A DNA stretch of 64,000 nt. Source: Clavulina sp. PMI_390. Its lineage: Eukaryota; Basidiomycota; Agaricomycetes; Cantharellales; Hydnaceae. The notes beneath the pieces were generated by a model. That model did not search any database. It was not told the origin of the DNA and saw only the letters and a list, made by a program, of their open reading frames with translations. The position numbers and the translations under genes are program-made. Location of the stretch: positions 742,933 to 806,932 of the forward strand of contig WIDE01000003.1 in the NCBI GenBank assembly GCA_015039315.1, given 5' to 3'. Within the stretch, counting starts at the first letter, position 1. Each line of letters starts with the position of its first letter. Below, one piece after another: positions 12,851 to 25,563 of this stretch.

Positions 12851-15081
12851 CTAGTGGTCTGACGCGGGGAGTGAGCTTTGAAGCCCTGCTTCTAGTTCGT
12901 GGTGAGTAACTGCCATGTCCATTTCTGGCTTGGATTTGTCCTCAAGTGTATCACCTCGCGCATCCTCGAGGGCCCACTCCTTGTCAGTAAAGGAGTGTAG
13001 AACATACGACTTGACAAAGAACGCAGCAATAAACCCAACTCCACCAAGTCCAACCATAGTATACCAAATATTCGCTGTGCTTATTGCAAATGCTTGTCGA
13101 ACTTGAGATTTGAGTGGCTCAGGAAGCTCACGGACGATAGGAATAATAGAATACGACATTTCGACGCCATGAGGGAAGGCTGCGAGAACATCAGGAGAAA
13201 GATGTGACTTGAGGCTGTTCTGTAGCACTGTGATCCCGATGGAGACTCCAACGGCCCTATTATTTACCTATCAGCCTACCACGCGACATAACAGGTGAAA
13301 GCTTCGACTTACTGGCCGAGAGCTCGGAAGTAAACCATCAGTGCCATTGCGTGAGCGTTATCCGCAGGGTCAAGTGGGGCGAGAATCATGAATGTTTGTG
13401 TGACGATGAGCGAGCCAAGACCAAAGCCGGATAACAAAGTGAACCCGACAAGATCACCGACTGACGAGCCCGGGCGCAGAAGGCTCAGCAGGCCCAAACC
13501 GACTATCGCAAACACCCAACCATAAAAGTTTGGGATTTTATAGTTGCCTGTCTTCTGGATCACAGCACCACAGCTGAGTAGACCAAACGCTACAAGGGAT
13601 ATGAGTGAAAGGAACGAAGCATTTAAGATACCCAATATCACCTATCAGCGTGGCCGTGGGCAACAAGAGTACGCCTGAGCGAGTCGCCGACGTCATCCAA
13701 ACCCCTTGGAAGAATGCTGGTAGGTAGTACACCACGTTGATGATGCATGCAAAAACCAGAAATGAGCCAAAGAAGCTGCCAGAAGAATTACCGGTCAGTC
13801 TCGCCAGGGGCCCAAAGAAAACCTATGATTCTCTAACAAACTCACCCGAGGACCGTAGTAGTATTTTTGAATAAATGAGGCGGCATTGTTGGATACTTGG
13901 GAATGTACGCCTCGTAAACAACGCATCCACAGAGACCAATGCTTCCTATCACTAGGGGAACTAGCACTTTATACGATGACCATGAGTACGTGACTCCACC
14001 CCAGGTGAGAGCCAGAATGAAGGATGTAGTACTCCCAATGATGAGAAGATTTCCGCTGGAAAATCGACCATGAGTATATGATACGACGCCATGAGCCATG
14101 CTCAGATGCTTACGCGACATCGATCTTGCGTGCCTTCTCAACAAAGGTTCCAGGAGGGATCTTCATTTTGAGGAACACGAGGACAAGGAGTGCCGCGATC
14201 CCATCAAGAGGAAGATTTAAGTCTGCAAATATAGAGCTGAACAGTAATGTAGTTGGGCTAATAGGAATACAACATACAGAAAAGCCAGCGCCAAGCGTTT
14301 GCCGACGCAAGCAACCCACCAACAACAGGCCCAAGAACGGAGGCGAACGCCCAGGTCTATGATATTGATTAGAGCAATTTTTCTGAATTTCGAGCTGAGT
14401 AGCGCACAAGGCTTATCAGGGCAGTGTATTTTCCCCGTTCTGAGGGTATACAAGCGTGGTGAGACGATATACATAGTGTGAATATACCAAACTCACGACT
14501 CAACGGAACAAGGTCGGAGAGGACAATCTGAGATCCTGCGAAAATGTATCCCGCCCCAGCTCCTTGGATAGCTATAATGATAGAGGAATATATCCGCGAT
14601 CGTCCGTCTCCCATCTGGTGCTGCACACTCACCTCGAGCACCAATCATCATTGATAGGGACTGAGCAGCACCGCATAACGCAGAGCCCAAGGTGAAGAGT
14701 CCGATGCCCACAAGGAGGACAGGTTGCCGGCCATAGATATTATTCAGGATCCCCGCCATTGGCACAAAGGCAGCAGAGCAAATGGAATAAGCAGCTCCGA
14801 CCCATATGAAGCCGTCACCGGGAAGGTCATCGACGACGGCAGGCAGTATCGTTCCGATGCTATTGGCGGGCTGAGTGTGGAATAGGCCCAGTAGCTGTGT
14901 AGGAAAACCCACCTTGTAAAGTCAAGTGCGGCGAGGAACACGGATGTGCACGTTCCTACTGGTAGCCATAAATAAGGGTCAAATCCAACTATCGCGAATA
15001 TATAACTTCCAGCATACAAAGTATCAGCTTAAACTGGAGAGACTTGGTTGAGGGTTCAGACGGAGCAGCTGAGGATTCCAT
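12851..15081 (-). CDS. MFS transporter, DHA2 type, copy 2
   Basis: Paralog of the gene at 9811-12117 with the same architecture. The start at 15081 reads MESSAAPSEPSTKSLQFKLI; an upstream in-frame ATG at 15321 exists but would add a non-conserved extension. Shared blocks include VPMAGILNNIYGRQPVLLVG (about 14750), GAGYIFAGSQIVLSDLVPL, motif C around SVLGPVVGGLLAS (about 14310-14350), LNLPLDGIAALLVLVFLKMK, PGTFVEKARKIDV, VYYLPAFFQGVWMTSATRSG (about 13700) and LGLLSLLRPGSSVGDLVGFT. The last exon (12851-13228) begins MLQNSLKSHLS and ends in an acidic cytosolic tail. Intron positions appear to match copies 1 and 3, as expected from tandem duplication. The substrate is not deducible. Confidence 0.87.
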
Positions 15082-15942
15082 GGAAATATTTGCAGCATCA
15101 TCTGTGAGGGTTTTCGCGCTGTCTCTTATATGTCTCCATCTCCCACGAAACAGCTCCTGAGAGGCATGAGCATACGATGGCAATAAGAATACAGTTGATA
15201 ACGGCGAGGGTTCTACTGATGATGATGGCGATAGGGCGATTCGGCATGGCGTAGCCGTCCTCACAGAGCGCCCATTTTTGTGAATGTAAGAGATAGCCAG
15301 AGAAACTGAATACGTGCCCATGCGTAGTCAGAGCGAGGATTTCCCTCATGGCGGATGTGCGGTGCCGGATACAATAAAGTATGCATCGATAGTCTCAGAA
15401 TGTATCAATTGACCGGGACTGAAACCGCCGACAGGCTAATAAGATCTAGTTTCTCGGCGCGTCAGCGTATCTGGAAATTGCTTCGCTCGAGAAGGTGCCT
15501 GAGAAACGGTATATGACTCAGGAAAGCGCTCATGGTACACCTGGGGAGTCTCCGGGCGAATTGTATATACACTCTAGCCAAGATCGGCCTTTAGCCGTCA
15601 CGGACCAACTGAAAAGCTCGCCATACAAGTTTGGGACGGTTTTTGGAAGAGTATGCAGACGCCAAGAAGCAACCGTTTGATACGGCAAGCACGGCCAAAC
15701 AGCTCATCGTTTAAGTCGCGCAATTGGGTAGGTTTGAGCGGGGAGAAAATCGAACTTTAGTGGTCACTGAAAATCAATGAGACTATTATGGTGAGCAGCT
15801 TGATTTTCCCAAGGTGATAAGTACAAATTACTGTGGTATCTATCAACAATCAATCATAGGGGTGAATAATAGCCGGGCTGGCTTCTACTTCGTGAATATG
15901 GCCGTGAAGAATAGACGTTTACTGGGCTCGGTTCGTTAAAGA
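15082..15942. other. Intergenic region between MFS copies 2 and 3
   Basis: Promoter side of MFS copy 2 and 3' flank of copy 3. A short ORF at 15495-15680 has no recognisable feature. No gene seen. Confidence 0.45.
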
Positions 15943-18331
15943 TCATGTATCCGGAGGGAAAGATGGTAGTTGTAGTCCTGTCTCTAGGTCCGGTTTGACA
16001 TGCGTCATTTCAGGTGCTGGTACGCTGATAGCTTGCCCTGCCTCCAAATCGGGCTTAGCACCTCGCACCTCAACCCCATCCCCACCAACAGTCTCGGAAC
16101 TAGTACTAGTCCCGCCCCGACCGTCGTCGAGACCGTATTGCTCGTCCATGAAATTGTTTAGGACATAGGCTTTCCCAAAGAACGAAGCAACGAAGCCCAC
16201 CCCAGCCAGGGCTGCCATCGTATACCATACGTTGGCCATGCTGAGGGCGAATGCCTCTCGGACTTGGGTTTTCAGTGGTTCGGGGAGTTGGCGGACAAGT
16301 GGAATGATAGAATACGACATTTCCACGCCGTGAGGGAAAGACGCGAGCACCTCGGCTGAGAGACGAGCTTTGAGACTATTCTGTAGCACTGTTATCCCAA
16401 CGGAGACACCGACAGCCCTGGAAAAGGAAATTTAGTAACTGCAAATACTGAACCGACTAAAGAATAAAAGAACGTACTGGCCAAGCGCTCGGAAATACGC
16501 CATCAAAGCCATTGCGTGGGCATTGTCAACAGGGTGCAAGGGAGCAAGCACGAGGAAGGTATTGGACACAAAGAGTATCCCTATGTGGACTAGATCAGCG
16601 CTACGAAGGAGGGCCATAATATTCGAGTATACGTACCTAGACCAAACCCAATGAATAATGTGAAGCCGATGAGGTAACCGAGCGGAGAGTCAGGTCGAAG
16701 GAGACTTAGGAGACCCAGACCTAGGACAGTGATTGCCCATCCACAGTATGTTTGGATGAGATACTTTCCTGTCTTTTCAATCACAACTCCGCATATTATG
16801 GCACCAGTCGCTACAATTGACCAGCGTTAAATGAACAGACCAACTATACAGATCAGAGATAAGCTTACCAACTTGAGTCGCTGTCGGTAGCAAAAGAACA
16901 CCCGAGCGAGTTGCCGACGTCATCCAGACACCCTGGAGAAACGCAGGGAGGTAGTAGACCACGTTGATGATGCAAAGGAAAGACAAGAAGGAGTCGAAGA
17001 ACCTATTGTATGAACCAATCAGTTTGTGAGCCATGAGGTTCGACGATAAGCAAATCTTACCCAAGCACAGTTGTGATGTTCTTGAACAAATGGGCAGGCA
17101 TGGTTGGGTACTTGGGGATATACGCCTCGTAGACAACGCTCCCAATTAGACCAAGGATGCCGAACACGAGGGGAACGATCACATGGTATGATGACCACGA
17201 GTACTCCACACCACCCCAAGTGAGTGCTAGAATGAATGAAGTAGTGCTTCCGATAATCAAGAGATTCCCTCTACATCAATGTTGGTGAGAAAGGGCGCGT
17301 CTGTGGTAGCGTCTACGGAGGCGTCTCCAAAAGTCGCACTTACACAACATCAATCTTTCGAGCTTTTTCCATGAAAGTTCCTGGAGGTATTTTCATCTTG
17401 AGGAAGCAGATGATAAGGACTGCCGCGATCCCATCCATAGGAAGATTCAAATCTATCAAGAACGCCAACGGCGAGGTTTCCTCACGCAAGTCATTAGACG
17501 CCACATACAGAACAGCCAGCGCCAAGCATTTGCCGATGCAAGGAGGCCACCGATGACTGGCCCAAGAACAGAGGCGAAGCTCCAAGTCTATACAGGCACA
17601 TTGGATGATTATTTGCAAGGCTACGACATGGTAGAAACCTACCAAACTTAGCACAGCAGTGTACTTTCCACGTTCTGGCAAGGCACATTAATTACATCCT
17701 GTATGAACCGAGTAGTCACAAGGGCTTCTTGCTCACCCGCCAAAGGGACTAGATCGGAAAGCACGATCTGGCTCCCTGCAAATATGAAGCCCGCCCCGGC
17801 GCCCTGTACGGCTGTAGGCATGATCAGACACTGTCTCAGATAATCTATTCGTGAAGTAGGTGAGCTACACACCTCGGCCGCCAAGCATCATGCTGAGCGT
17901 CTGAGCACCGCCGCATAGGGCGGAGCCTAGTGCAAACAAACTCACACCCACGAGGAGCACTGGCTGTCTTCCGTAGATATTATTCAGGATACCCGCCATA
18001 GGGATGAAGGCAGCAGAGCATATCGCATAAGCGGCACCAACCCAGACGAAGCCTGCGCCAGGGAGGTCTTGGACAAGGGAGGGGAGAATCGTGCCAACAC
18101 TATCATGGAAAATTCAGGTTTAGGTGGTCAGGTCGCCTTGAGGACGGTGCAACTGACCCTGTGAAGTCAAGGGCTGCGAGGAACAATGAAACACATGTTG
18201 CAACTGTTGCAACGCCAGTCGAATCAATACGAGCGGCTGCGAACCTGAGGCAAGAGAAAAGTCGTACGCAGGATGAGCTTGAACTGGAGGGACTTTGTCG
18301 ACGGCTCAACGGGGGGATCAGAGGAGGCCAT
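15943..18331 (-). CDS. MFS transporter, DHA2 type, copy 3
   Basis: Third tandem paralog. The start at 18331 (MASSDPPVEPSTKSLQFKLI) aligns with the other two N-termini, which decides the start in each. Core segments include FVPMAGILNNIYGRQPVLLV (about 17970), GAGFIFAGSQIVLSDLVPL (about 17770), motif C in SVLGPVIGGLLAS (about 17560), LNLPMDGIAAVLIICFLKMK, PGTFMEKARKIDV, VYYLPAFLQGVWMTSATRSG (about 16930) and GHNIM-type helix 12 sequence. The final exon (15943-16389) has MLQNSLKARL and GVEMSYSIIPLVRQLPEPL, with a longer C-terminal tail than copies 1 and 2. That tail contains two similar acidic repeats, KPDLEAGQ and KPDLETGL. It is the first gene of the array in transcription direction. Confidence 0.86.
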
Positions 18332-19817
18332 ACTGACGCACACAGAGGGAGCCTAATTCTTGGAGAGATTTATATTTCCTGTTCAGTGGTGGTGCGCTGC
18401 ATGAGACGATCACAGCGATGATGTTCAATTCATAGGATCTGATGCTGTTCCATGGGAGAGTTTTTTGGGCTCCATCCAGTGCTTGTCAATGATGTACTGA
18501 CCAAGTAATGGTTCCGAATGCTGGATAGGGAGCGGGCCGAATATTTGAGAAAATTCCGGAGTCTAAGCTGCCCGAGATGCTGCGACACGGGGAGAACCCG
18601 CATCAGATCGTCAAGGGAAAAAGGCAATTAAATGTTTCAGTCCCTGGGGTCGAGCGACCAATTCTGTGCGGAGGAGCGGCCACCTCAAACCATGGAGAGC
18701 GTGGAAGGCGTCGCGATGGCCGGACACCTTGGTGCCGGCGACGCAGGGCAGAAAGGTCTCGGGACCGAGACTCGAGGGAGCCCAGTTGTGTGGTAACACC
18801 GCATTGAGGTGCGAGTTGCCGGCGATATCGAGGCATCCTCTCTAGGACGTGTCAATGGCGGCCACCGTTTTCCGCTGATCTGCTGTGTTCGTAAGGTACC
18901 ATTCATCCATCAAGGAAAAACTCAATTTATCCTTAGCCACGCGTTTGCAAGGCAGCGATGCATGCCAACTCGGTGCTCGCTTAGAGTTTGTGGCGCTGCG
19001 GCAGCTTGTCAGGGTATATGCAGGGTCAGGTAACAAGCCCAAATAACAACATTAGACGCCCGCAGCCCATAGGAGACGCCAGACCCACCCGGGACATTCG
19101 CTCCACTTGCGCGCTCAAGAGCCTAAAGTCTCGGGTACTAGTGCCCGATGTATATAACAGTCTCATCTATAAATACATGTTGAATGAACGGGTGGTCCTC
19201 AGACTATCTTGATCGTGGTGAAAGGAAGTCCGGGAGTGAGATACCTCGTGAAGAGATAAAGGAGAAATTAGGACGCGAAACGCCTGCACCACTTTGCGGC
19301 TGAGAAGTTTTGATCGATTTTGCACTGGTGTCATGATTGGCCCCGAGGACGGGCTCTGCAGTACCGGCTGCCAAAAATGGCGAAATGACGAGTCGGGGCC
19401 TCGCTTCGGCGGAGCTGATCACTCCAATACCGACGCGCCCTCATCATTGTTCCCCCAACGAACACATCAGAAGAGATGTTGCGTCATTAGCACTGGTAGG
19501 TAGTTCAATGTACTCTTGGGCGCTACCTAGCCAGGAGAGAACCCTGGGTGGCAAAGCGGCTGAACACTTGACCCGCGAATAGTGGACAGTCAATCCAGGA
19601 AGCTCACGCCTCGGTCCCACTCTCACTATGCCCTGAGGACAAGCTGTCGATATCGATGATGCCTTCAATTAGAAACAAGGCACGCACTAGTCTGGGGTAG
19701 CGAAGGCTATGAGCGCTTTCTGTCAAATTCTGATGTGTAGCCGAGATACCTCAACGTGGGATGTCTGCTCAGTCACTAGGCTATGCATTAGTTGGTCAAA
19801 GGCCCGGCCTGTCATCT
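18332..19817. other. Intergenic region, no gene seen
   Basis: About 1.5 kb holding the 5' flank of MFS copy 3 and the 3' flank of the YEATS gene. Several overlapping short ORFs lie around 18570-18910 on both strands, but none has family motifs or spliced partners that I can see. Confidence 0.4.
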
Positions 19818-22800
19818 TTAGGAGGCTTGAGGATACAGCGTGAACGCGGCATGATTGGTCGGCGGCTCACCTGGTAAGCGAGACACAGCTGCGCGCAGGA
19901 GGACCATACGGCGAGACGGCTCTGTGAGCCCACGCAGTATGTGCGAGGGAGTAAGAATTTGTTTTGCCGATGAAGTGCTCTCAGGGATGGATGGAAATGG
20001 GTCTCCCGCAGCAAATGCCTGAGCAATGAACTCAGTTTCGCGGCGAGCTCTAACTTGCGCGCCAATTCTTTTTGCTGCCGTGACCCCACCCTGTACCAGA
20101 TCCTTGACGACAATACTCAGGCAGTTTGCCAACAAGGCATATGGAGCGACTGCGGATTCGGCATTTGTTTCGTAAGATGTGGCGCTGAGCGAAAGAGCAT
20201 CAAATCCTCGAAGACCAAAAGTGCCTATGAGATCTTGTATATACTGGATGGTGAGGGGGTCCGTCCAGCGCATCAAATCTACACCGGAGAGTCCGACTGG
20301 CTCCAGCCTTGGTGGCACGAGATTTGAGAGATTCGCAACACTATGCGAAGGCTGGACAATGGGCGTTCGGTTGAACGCTTCTGGACAAATGACAGGATAT
20401 CGAGCAGGGGAATCATATATAACATCCTCGATGCGTTCTTCCGGAGCCACCTCGGGTTCTGCAGAACGTTGAGGGTGTGCATCGAGAGCAAGACCGCAGA
20501 ATCTGCAGAATGTGGCCTCCATAGCGAGACTCCAAGAGGGATCGATAGCAGTCGAGGCAGGTCTAGAGAATACATCGCTCTCGTCCATCCAACGGTATAT
20601 TGACCCAGATGTGAGTGCATGAATTTTCGAGAGATAGGGGCTCAAAGATGGATCCGATTGTGCGCTTTTGAATAGAAGGGCACGCAATGAGACAGCATGT
20701 CGCCACTATGGGGATGATATCAGGATGGACAGGCACAATAAGCGAACTAGGCAGGTGCTCAAACCTCATATGCTTTCCTTCGACCGTGTTCCAACTTGAG
20801 AAATTCATTCAAAGAGCGCGGAAGAGCGTATGACACAGTTTTGGCATTCACTGCCCTCGCACGGAGATCTAATGCGATGCGAGACGATGTTAAGCGAGAG
20901 GATGATAGATTCATAACGGAAGGACTAACCGTGAGAAGTCAATGGGATCTTCGCCAAGAGCTTCTTTAGAACAGGGGAGAGGGTTTCCAATACTGGCTAG
21001 GAATTGGCAATCCTTTCAATAGAACAAGTAATGTGGGAAGCCACTCACGAGTCTGCTCGTCACCAGGGACCTGCGTCTGTGCTGGTGAACGATTTTGATG
21101 GTGCTGCGGTTCCTGACGAAACAGGGAAACAATTGGAAAACGAAACGCGGCAACCAGTTGCTCCGGAGCGAAAGAGGTCGATCTATCCAGCTCTATATCC
21201 ATCATCTGGGTATCTCCCGTAACAACGCGAGACGACTTGGTGGCGTCGAGCTACGCATAATATCAGAACCCAACGTGGCGGTCTGCGCGGAGGACGCAAC
21301 ATACCCGTATCCAGTGAGTTACCGTCAACGGCCGAGAAGTGTTCCCAATCCACTCCAGATGTATTGTCGCCAAAAATGGCTCACTGGCGATGCCGTAGAC
21401 GGAAAAAGGAGGATCACAAGTAGAGCCAAGTTCAAGGTATAGAGTTGATTCGTGGATAAACTTAGAGACCGTCATTTTGGAAAGAAAGGTTGTAATGTGC
21501 GCGGTCTAGAGAAGCCGGGTGATCAGCTCAATCCTAACATTTGCAAAAGAGCAACATACGTAAGAAGGGGCAGACACTGTGATCATCCATTGATGTGTTT
21601 GTGGTGGGGATGGGCGATCGCCTTGATTGAGTGGTAGTTAGAGTAGGGCAAAAAAGAATGTAGGGGAAGGAATCATACTGGGGAGAACAAAATAACTTGA
21701 ATCAATAAGCACCAGCCTTCGCTTTAGGTGAAAACGACTGTTCAGGTCGGCACCAAGAGGCTCTGCTTGCTGAGGGGCGACGTCCTCAGGGATGCTCTCC
21801 AGCTCCTCGTCTTGCACCTCTATCTCCGGATCATCCCCCCTGGGGTGGTGATGAGCAGGTAAAAGAAGAGACGGGTTCGGCCCAAACCACTGAGTATCAT
21901 CTTCAATCGTCTCAACATCAATATCCCCAGTTGGCTCGTACACTCGGATCGAGGGAGCCCCAGCCTCTTTCTGTATGAGCCGTGCTAGGGGGATCGAATC
22001 TGCACGCAAGTCCAGCGTGCGTACAGCTGTACGCGAAACACCATCGTTGGCCTCGCGAAGACTCTCCTCAATAGCAGCCCGCATACCAAACAATACCCTA
22101 GATGACGCTTGAGTGCCGAACTGACGGATGCGAGCAACCTCTGGTCCCGAAATTACCCTCCCGCATCGCCTGGCCAGCTCTTCATGGCTAGGATATGATA
22201 TTTCGTGGCTCATTCGAGCGTGGCTGAGGAGAGAGTGGATAGTAGGGAAGTCTGACCGTCCGCAAGTTTCGCACGCAATCAGAACAGTGACTGGCATGTC
22301 ACCGGAGGCGATCTCTGGCTCTATGAACAGTGGCCTGAACGCACTGGGCTGGACGTCCGAGGACTGAAGCTGTGGGGCAACTAGAGACCCTTCAAGATTA
22401 TTTGATGGCGCAAGGGATGATTCGCGCAAATGCACAGATGGCGAAGAAGCATACATTAGTGAAGGCAGAAGAGTTGGGGTGGGTAACTGCGATGGCTGGA
22501 CTAGCCCAATAGCTTGGAGAATCTGGGCGGACTCGTTATGAAACTCATGCTCTAATGGACCCACGGAGCCATCTAAAAAGCACGGTATTAGCTATCTGCA
22601 CGGTATATGTCTCGAGGTGGAGCAAACATACTCTGGACGCTTTGGATAAGCGCTTTTCTCATGGTTTCGGCCCATTCAATCTTAGCAGTTGCGGATTCTA
22701 TCGCACGCAGCCGGATATGCTCCTCTAAATCGAGGTGATATTGCAGAGCTTTGCGGGCCACTTGTTCTGTCGACCGCGCGATGAGAGTGTGCCAACATTA

Positions 22801-22882
22801 ACATATGTGGAAACAGACTTTGGTCATCATTCCAAGATCTTCGACGCTTTCCGAGAACATTTGTATCCTCTGGAGACTTCAT
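19818..22882 (-). CDS. YEATS-domain protein with C2H2-type zinc motifs (YEATS2/ADA-like)
   Basis: Probable chromatin reader: YEATS domains bind acylated histone lysines, and YEATS2 belongs to the ATAC acetyltransferase complex. The start at 22882 gives a basic stretch (LGKRRRSWNDDQ); a 52-bp intron then joins it to QVARKALQYHLDLEEHI. The 21638-22564 exon has CETCGRSDF...LLSHARMSHE, a C2H2-type zinc motif, then an acidic stretch and SRFHLKRRLVLIDSSYF leading into the YEATS fold. Next come THQWMITVSAP, SKFIHESTLYLELGS, DPPFSVYGIASEPF and IHLEWIG. Later exons carry ETLSPVLKKLLAKIPLT, YALPRSLNEFLKLEHGRRKA and a second FCRFCGLALDAH zinc-like motif. The C-terminal exon is 19818-20687. Exon edges between 20690 and 21640 are inferred from frame. 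The domain order suggests one fungal protein combining YEATS2-like and Ahc1-like parts. Confidence 0.78.
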
Positions 22883-23825
22883 GTAGCCCTAAGTATAGTT
22901 TCATGAGGTCGTTTACGGTACAAGGCGATTTCGTTCAGCGTGACGCAGTTGGCAGTCACTGTCACACGGATCTCGCTCTTCAGTTGGACGTCATCTTGGG
23001 TCAAGCATAACTGACAAATGTTTAATCATGAATTGGCTGTAATCCTTCTGAGTTGCAGTTCAACTGTCATTTCCCCAATGGGCACTTGGCGGGATCTCCA
23101 AACCTATTGAGATAGGATGCTGCGCCATGGTCTCCCACCTTGAGAGGAGTGCTGGCGTTCAACAAGATCAATGAATGAGGCAACGCTACGGAGATACATG
23201 GAGACAGATTTTACAAGCGGACATTGGATTCCGTTTATTCATGACAAAAACCGAGGACAAGAGCGAACGGTGCACTTTGTGATCACCCAGTTCAGGTGAC
23301 AGACGGTGTGATACGGAAAAGAACGAATAGGATTGGGAGGTGGATAAGGGTCCGAATTGTGGGGTTTCTTGGTGTAGATAGGGTATGAGGGGTCGTTGTA
23401 AGGGCGACGATGAGCAAAAAGCAAAACAAGACGACTAGGATAAGATACATACCAGGAAATTTGGGGTAGAGGAAATACTATGACTAATGTGGGCACGCCG
23501 CTCAGCAACGGTTAGGTTGGAGTTGTGCGAAGATTACGATCCTTGAGATCGCGATTGATGTAGACATGATATTGATACAGAATGCCGGAAGTGGTGGAAT
23601 GGTTGTGTGGTTGTTGTGGGAAGAACGAAATGGATGGTTGTGGAGTGAGCACCAAGCTCGAATTGAGAAAAGAGCCATAGTCGCGTCATCAAGACGGCTG
23701 GCATAATCTATATCAACGATGATGAGAACAAGGCTGGCGCGAAAGAATTGAGCGTAAACCCACAAGTTTGGGTGGATGTGTCGAGTAGTTCATAAATAAA
23801 GTTCAAAACTCCATCATTGAGGATA
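22883..23825. other. Intergenic region, no gene seen
   Basis: 5' flank of the YEATS gene and 3' flank of the first RING gene. Two minus-strand ORFs (23239-23508 and 23502-23765) have no motif or coding character beyond length, so I leave them out. Confidence 0.4.
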
Positions 23826-24558
23826 TCATGTTTCGCCTAAGCGAGACCTCAGTTCGTGAACCACAGCCTCAGCAATTTCAAGAGAGTTCCGCAGCGAATT
23901 TCTCTCCCCTTCAACTTCAGATAGATGTCGGTGCAGCTCTTGCCCTGCGCCCAAGTATGCTGCATTCAGCTTTCGAAGCTGGACATTATCACTTTGAAGT
24001 TGGTGAGAGAGCAGTTGAGCCTGATCTCGCTCAGAACTGAGCCGCTTGTTCAGAGCATCGATCTGGTTTTGCTTGGAAACTGCTTGATTGAGCTGATTTT
24101 GGTAATTACGTGAGGTAACTTCTGAGGCAGCGAGGCTATCGCGGAGGTTTCTGATACTAGCTGCAATGACAGGGTCGAGAGGAACTGTGGCTTCCGCCCA
24201 CGTTTTCTGTCGAGGTATGGCTGGCCCGGTGTACAGGGATGGAGCCGGAGCAGGAGGTGCAAGTGGGGCCACAGCACGAGCAGCTGTGGGAAGGTACAGC
24301 CTGATGGGTGGCGACAACGAGGGTTTTCGACAGACAGGACATGAGGGCCTATCACGACGAGAGGCGAGAGGGACGGCTAGCGCTTGCGTAATGCATGCTT
24401 TGCAAAAGACATGACCTGTGAAGGAATATGACAATATCAATGAGCAGGGGAGATGACACGTTCTCAAGAGGACAGAACATACCACAAGGGAGAGCGCAAG
24501 GTACATTGAAATCTTCGTAACAAATTGGGCACCCTTCTGAGTCTGCAGCCTCGGGCAT
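23826..24558 (-). CDS. RING-finger protein with coiled coil (RING gene 1)
   Basis: Probable E3 ubiquitin ligase. The start at 24558 gives MPEAADSEGCPICYEDFNVP, and the exon ends at ALPCG. An intron of about 70 bp follows, then HVFCKACITQAL...CPVCRK. Together these make a C3HC4 RING at about residues 10-55. A Pro/Ala-rich linker precedes a long heptad-like region from about residue 120 to the end (IDALNKRLSSERDQAQLL, LEIAEAVVHELRSRL), predicted coiled coil. Total length is about 220 residues. It shares layout with the RING gene at 25564-26998 (N-terminal or central RING, then coiled coil), although sequence similarity outside the RING is weak. Target and pathway are unknown. It is divergent from DAD1. 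Confidence 0.8.
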
Positions 24559-24999
24559 TAGGTCCTACCAAAGGTCTCGATCGCAGTCCACGGACTAAGC
24601 GCGTCGGCCAAGGGGCAAGGTAGGTGCTCTCTCAGGGAGGGACCAAGACTTCAAAGGTGATATGAATGAAGCAAAGTGATGCAATTTGGTGGTAAGCTGG
24701 AGTAGACCAGTGCCGCCCCCTCGCAGTGGCGGTGTGGTCGTCCACACGAGTAAACACGAACAAGCAAGGGGAGCGAGTCATCAGCCTGGGAATCTCTTGA
24801 TGGATCCCCCACTCAACAATAGCCAAGAATGTCTAGTAGCAGTGACCATTTACTGAGTCTATAATTAAATGGTGTGTTTTTCCAGCTGTGTGGAGTCTGA
24901 ATGTAAACCGAACCCGAGTCTATGCGCACCCGAACAAGTTCATCGACGGGTCCTCATCCCAACCATCGCACTTTCAACGAGATAAGCTAAAGACGCGCC
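24559..24999. promoter_or_regulatory. Divergent intergenic region of RING gene 1 and DAD1
   Basis: 441 bp between opposed start codons; probable shared promoter region. No specific element recognised. Confidence 0.45.
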
Positions 25000-25348
25000 A
25001 TGGCTTCACAAGATGACACAGACGCGTTTGAGAAAGAAAGAACACGTCTCATAGCAGAGATCAGTTCCGTAAGCGTTTGTTTCATGTGATAGTGCCAAGT
25101 GAACCAAACCCCGCCAACAACATCCACTCCAGAATTTCGAGGGCCTGCTGTCGGAAACCAATAAACTCAATGGGAGGTTAGACGAAATTCGTTCCGTGGG
25201 AGGAGAATTCGCCACTGTAGCAACGTTGTGGTCCCATTTGCATGACCTGATGAAGAAGCAACAATTGGTTGCGGCCGAATTATCTAGATCGGTTGGCGGA
25301 GGGTATGCGGGATCGGGAAGCCACGTCGCTGGAGAGCGGCGCTCGTAA
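25000..25348 (+). CDS. DAD1: DASH complex subunit Dad1
   Basis: Small subunit of the DASH/Dam1 outer-kinetochore complex that couples kinetochores to spindle microtubules. Exon 1 (25000-25068) encodes MASQDDTDAFEKERTRLIAE plus ISS. A 64-bp GT..AG intron (25069-25132) follows, and exon 2 (25133-25348) encodes NFEGLLSETNKLNGRLDEIR and SVGGEFATVATLWSHLHDLM, ending in TAA. The pattern FEkERxRLIxEI, then LLSxTNxLNxxLExxxxVGxEFxxVAxLW, is the Dad1 family signature. The product is 94 residues, the usual Dad1 size. The C-terminal extension is Gly/Ser-rich. The gene is too short and split to appear as a long ORF, so the call rests on splicing by eye; both splice sites and phases agree. Confidence 0.9.
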
Positions 25349-25563
25349 TCGAAGCGCCGTGTGGTTCATGAACGGGGGAGACGAGCGCTGGCTTGGGATG
25401 AGGAATGCGCCATGTTAGTGCAGGAGATCGTGACTATTTGTACTCGTTGTGCAATGGTGTTGTGGTGTTCCGTTTCATTCAGCTTCAGCCTTCTCATATC
25501 CTCACATACTGCACAAACCAAACATCGCACACTCTTTTTACACGTTATTCCCATACAGGTGCC

